Source: UBA5862 sp002408105 (lineage in GTDB: Bacteria > Pseudomonadota > Gammaproteobacteria > Pseudomonadales > UBA5862). From it: a stretch of 7,255 nt of DNA. The stretch covers positions 1-7,255 of the forward strand of contig JAXHVB010000108.1 in NCBI GenBank assembly GCA_034189125.1, written 5' to 3'. Numbering within the stretch: position 1 is the first letter of the stretch; the number at the start of each line of letters is the position of its first letter. Below the pieces are notes generated by a model that had not been told where the DNA came from, made no database searches, and was given only the letters and a program-made list of their open reading frames with translations. Both the position numbers and the translations under genes were made by a program. Shown piece after piece: positions 6,036 through 7,255 of the stretch.

Positions 6036-7073
6036 GTGATCTCCGCTGCGAAATTGGTCAAACAGGTGTCTGCATATCCTTGGGCGCAATGGTCGCTGTT
6101 GCGCTGGCAGACGCGGCCAGGAAACCTGTTGATCCTCGCCTATCACCGCGTGTTGCCCGCTTCCAGTCAAGAACTCTCGTGGGAGCAACCCGGAGTTGTG
6201 GTTTTCCCAGATCTGTTTGCGGCGCATCTTTCAATACTCAAACGGCACTTTCAGCTCGTTCAACTGAGTGAACTCCAGTTTGATCAGCCACGCTTCGGAC
6301 TGGGCAAGGACAACTATTGCTGCATCACCTTCGATGACGGATGGCGTGACAACTACGATTACGCATTCCCCGTCCTCAAGAACCACGGGGTCCCGGCGAC
6401 CATTTTTTTGTCGACAGGTTTTATCGGCGCCGAAAAATTATTCTGGCCCGGGCGGCTCTCAAAATTGTTGCAGCGCCTATCATCAACACCCGATCTTCTA
6501 CAGACTTCAGACGATGCAACCACCTCCGATAGCGTTGAGTGGCTGCGCAGAACGCTCCCCACCGAGAATCTACCGGGTTTCGCCACGCCCGAATGGCTGA
6601 GCCGGGCCATCGAGATCGCCAAGCGCGACCCTGACGCCACCATCGAAAACCATCTGGAGCGGTTGGAGTCAAAGTGGCCCGACGTGGGCCGCCCCGAAAG
6701 AGCAGTATTGACATGGGAGGAGGTGGTGGAGATGCAAGACTCCGGGTTGGTTCGCTTCGGCTGCCACACCATGACGCACCGCCGCCTCGGTCGGGTCGAA
6801 GATCCGAGGACCCTCCAGTCTCAGTTGGACCACTCAAAGGCGACCATCGAGCACCACATTGGGCAGCCCGTTACAGTGTTTGCTTACCCCAACGGCGATC
6901 ACTGCCCCCAGTCGGAAGCGCACGTCAGCCGAGTCTACCAAGCCGCCGTCAGCACCGAGCCAGGCACAAACGACTTGCGTCAACCCAGCCGATACCGCTT
7001 GCGCCGAATCAACATGCACAGCGCTGTCGGGCGCTCCCGGAGCCGCTTCATAAGCCGACTCGGAGGCTGGTAA
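6036..7073 (+). CDS. Polysaccharide deacetylase family protein (CE4/NodB domain)
   Basis: A 345-residue metal-dependent deacetylase-like protein, expected to remove N- or O-acetyl groups from EPS sugars or intermediates. The CE4 motifs are in order: AYHRV near residue 35, TFDDG at 98-102 (Asp100 as candidate base, Asp101 as metal ligand), HTMTH at 244-248 (metal ligands His244 and His248), and FAYPNG at 282-287. About 140 residues lie between the first two motifs, longer than in NodB. This inserted region, with a FWPGRLSKLL helix, is common in the larger deacetylases of EPS loci. The C-terminal YRLRRINMH is also family-like. No signal peptide or clear membrane segment is seen, so it may act in the cytoplasm or at the membrane face. 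It starts at GTG 6036, supported by GAGGA at 6026-6030 with 5-nt spacing. It is divergent from the priming transferase and followed by a 125-bp gap before fdxA, so it is probably transcribed alone. Confidence 0.9.
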   Translation: MISAAKLVKQVSAYPWAQWSLLRWQTRPGNLLILAYHRVLPASSQELSWEQPGVVVFPDLFAAHLSILKRHFQLVQLSELQFDQPRFGLGKDNYCCITFDDGWRDNYDYAFPVLKNHGVPATIFLSTGFIGAEKLFWPGRLSKLLQRLSSTPDLLQTSDDATTSDSVEWLRRTLPTENLPGFATPEWLSRAIEIAKRDPDATIENHLERLESKWPDVGRPERAVLTWEEVVEMQDSGLVRFGCHTMTHRRLGRVEDPRTLQSQLDHSKATIEHHIGQPVTVFAYPNGDHCPQSEAHVSRVYQAAVSTEPGTNDLRQPSRYRLRRINMHSAVGRSRSRFISRLGGW

Positions 7074-7146
7074 CCCGTCCAGCCTCTGCGACCTGCGTTC
7101 AGCCGTGCGGCCTTGCTGCCCACAGATGCGGACGGGATGGGAACCT

Positions 7147-7155
7147 TGGTATACT
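7147..7155 (+). promoter_or_regulatory. Extended -10 promoter of fdxA
   Basis: TGG followed by TATACT (7150-7155) is an extended -10 element matching TGN-TATAAT at five of six hexamer positions. No good -35 is found 16-18 bp upstream (TGCGGA at 7127-7132). The predicted start point near 7162 leaves a leader of about 37 nt before the fdxA ATG. Confidence 0.5.
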
Positions 7156-7198
7156 TCGCGCCCGTCGAAGAACAGGCTGAGTGGGAGGGGGCTGGCTG

Positions 7199-7255
7199 AT
7201 GACCTTCGTTGTCACTGAGAACTGCATCAAGTGCAAATACACGGACTGCGTCGAA
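7199..7255 (+). CDS. fdxA: Ferredoxin FdxA (7Fe-8S type), N-terminal fragment
   Basis: The first 19 residues, MTFVVTENCIKCKYTDCVE, match the highly conserved N-terminus of proteobacterial 7Fe-8S ferredoxins of the Azotobacter FdI type. In that family the cysteines corresponding to Cys9 and Cys17 bind the [3Fe-4S] cluster and Cys12 is not a ligand. The rest, including the [4Fe-4S] cysteines, lies beyond the right edge. The start is supported by a strong ribosome site, GGGAGGGGG at 7183-7191, 7 nt before the ATG. It is a small cytoplasmic electron carrier with no link to EPS synthesis, so it probably marks the locus boundary. Confidence 0.9.
   Translation, partial: MTFVVTENCIKCKYTDCVE

Noticed and set aside
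5840..6061. A 73-residue minus-strand frame between the transferase and the deacetylase
   Set aside because: It starts at TTG without a ribosome site, overlaps the deacetylase start and has no recognisable product.
7074..7136. CCCGTCC (7074-7080) and GGACGGG (7130-7136) as a terminator after the deacetylase
   Set aside because: The arms are 7 bp with a 49-nt loop and no T-run follows; chance is likely in GC-rich DNA.

Overview
The window looks like part of an exopolysaccharide (EPS) biosynthesis and export locus on the chromosome of a moderately GC-rich Gram-negative bacterium. The outer-membrane export lipoprotein and the first 19 residues of an FdxA-type ferredoxin at the right edge fit a Beta- or Gammaproteobacterium. 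I cannot name the species. No tRNA, rRNA, CRISPR array, insertion sequence or attachment site was seen.

Left block (minus strand, about 1-2787): three genes read leftwards in an apparent operon. They are a GNAT-type acetyltransferase with a peculiar acidic tail, a short CpsD/CapB-like P-loop protein that lacks the Walker A lysine, and a Wza-like export lipoprotein that runs off the left edge. The last two overlap by ATGA (stop and start share bases), which suggests translational coupling. The export gene is easy to miss because it has no stop codon inside the window.

Middle (plus strand, 2895-4919): a divergently transcribed gene for a secreted protein of 674 residues. It has a signal peptide, a probable clan GH-A-like TIM barrel and a C-terminal beta domain. 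Its two expected catalytic positions appear altered. It overlaps tail-to-tail by 23 bp with the minus-strand gene for the priming sugar-1-phosphate transferase (4897-5688).

Right block: a 347-bp divergent intergenic region (5689-6035) holds an AT-rich imperfect inverted repeat and a possible sigma-54 promoter. Then comes a plus-strand CE4/NodB polysaccharide deacetylase (6036-7073). A short spacer with an extended -10 promoter leads into fdxA (7199 onward), which probably marks the end of the EPS locus.

Taken together, the transferase would prime the glycan on undecaprenyl phosphate. The acetyltransferase and deacetylase would set its acyl decoration. The glycosidase-like secreted protein would trim or bind polymer in the periplasm, and the lipoprotein would export it, with the P-loop protein as a probable partner of the missing Wzc-like chain-length regulator. 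Glycosyltransferases, flippase and polymerase are not in the window and presumably lie to the left or elsewhere.
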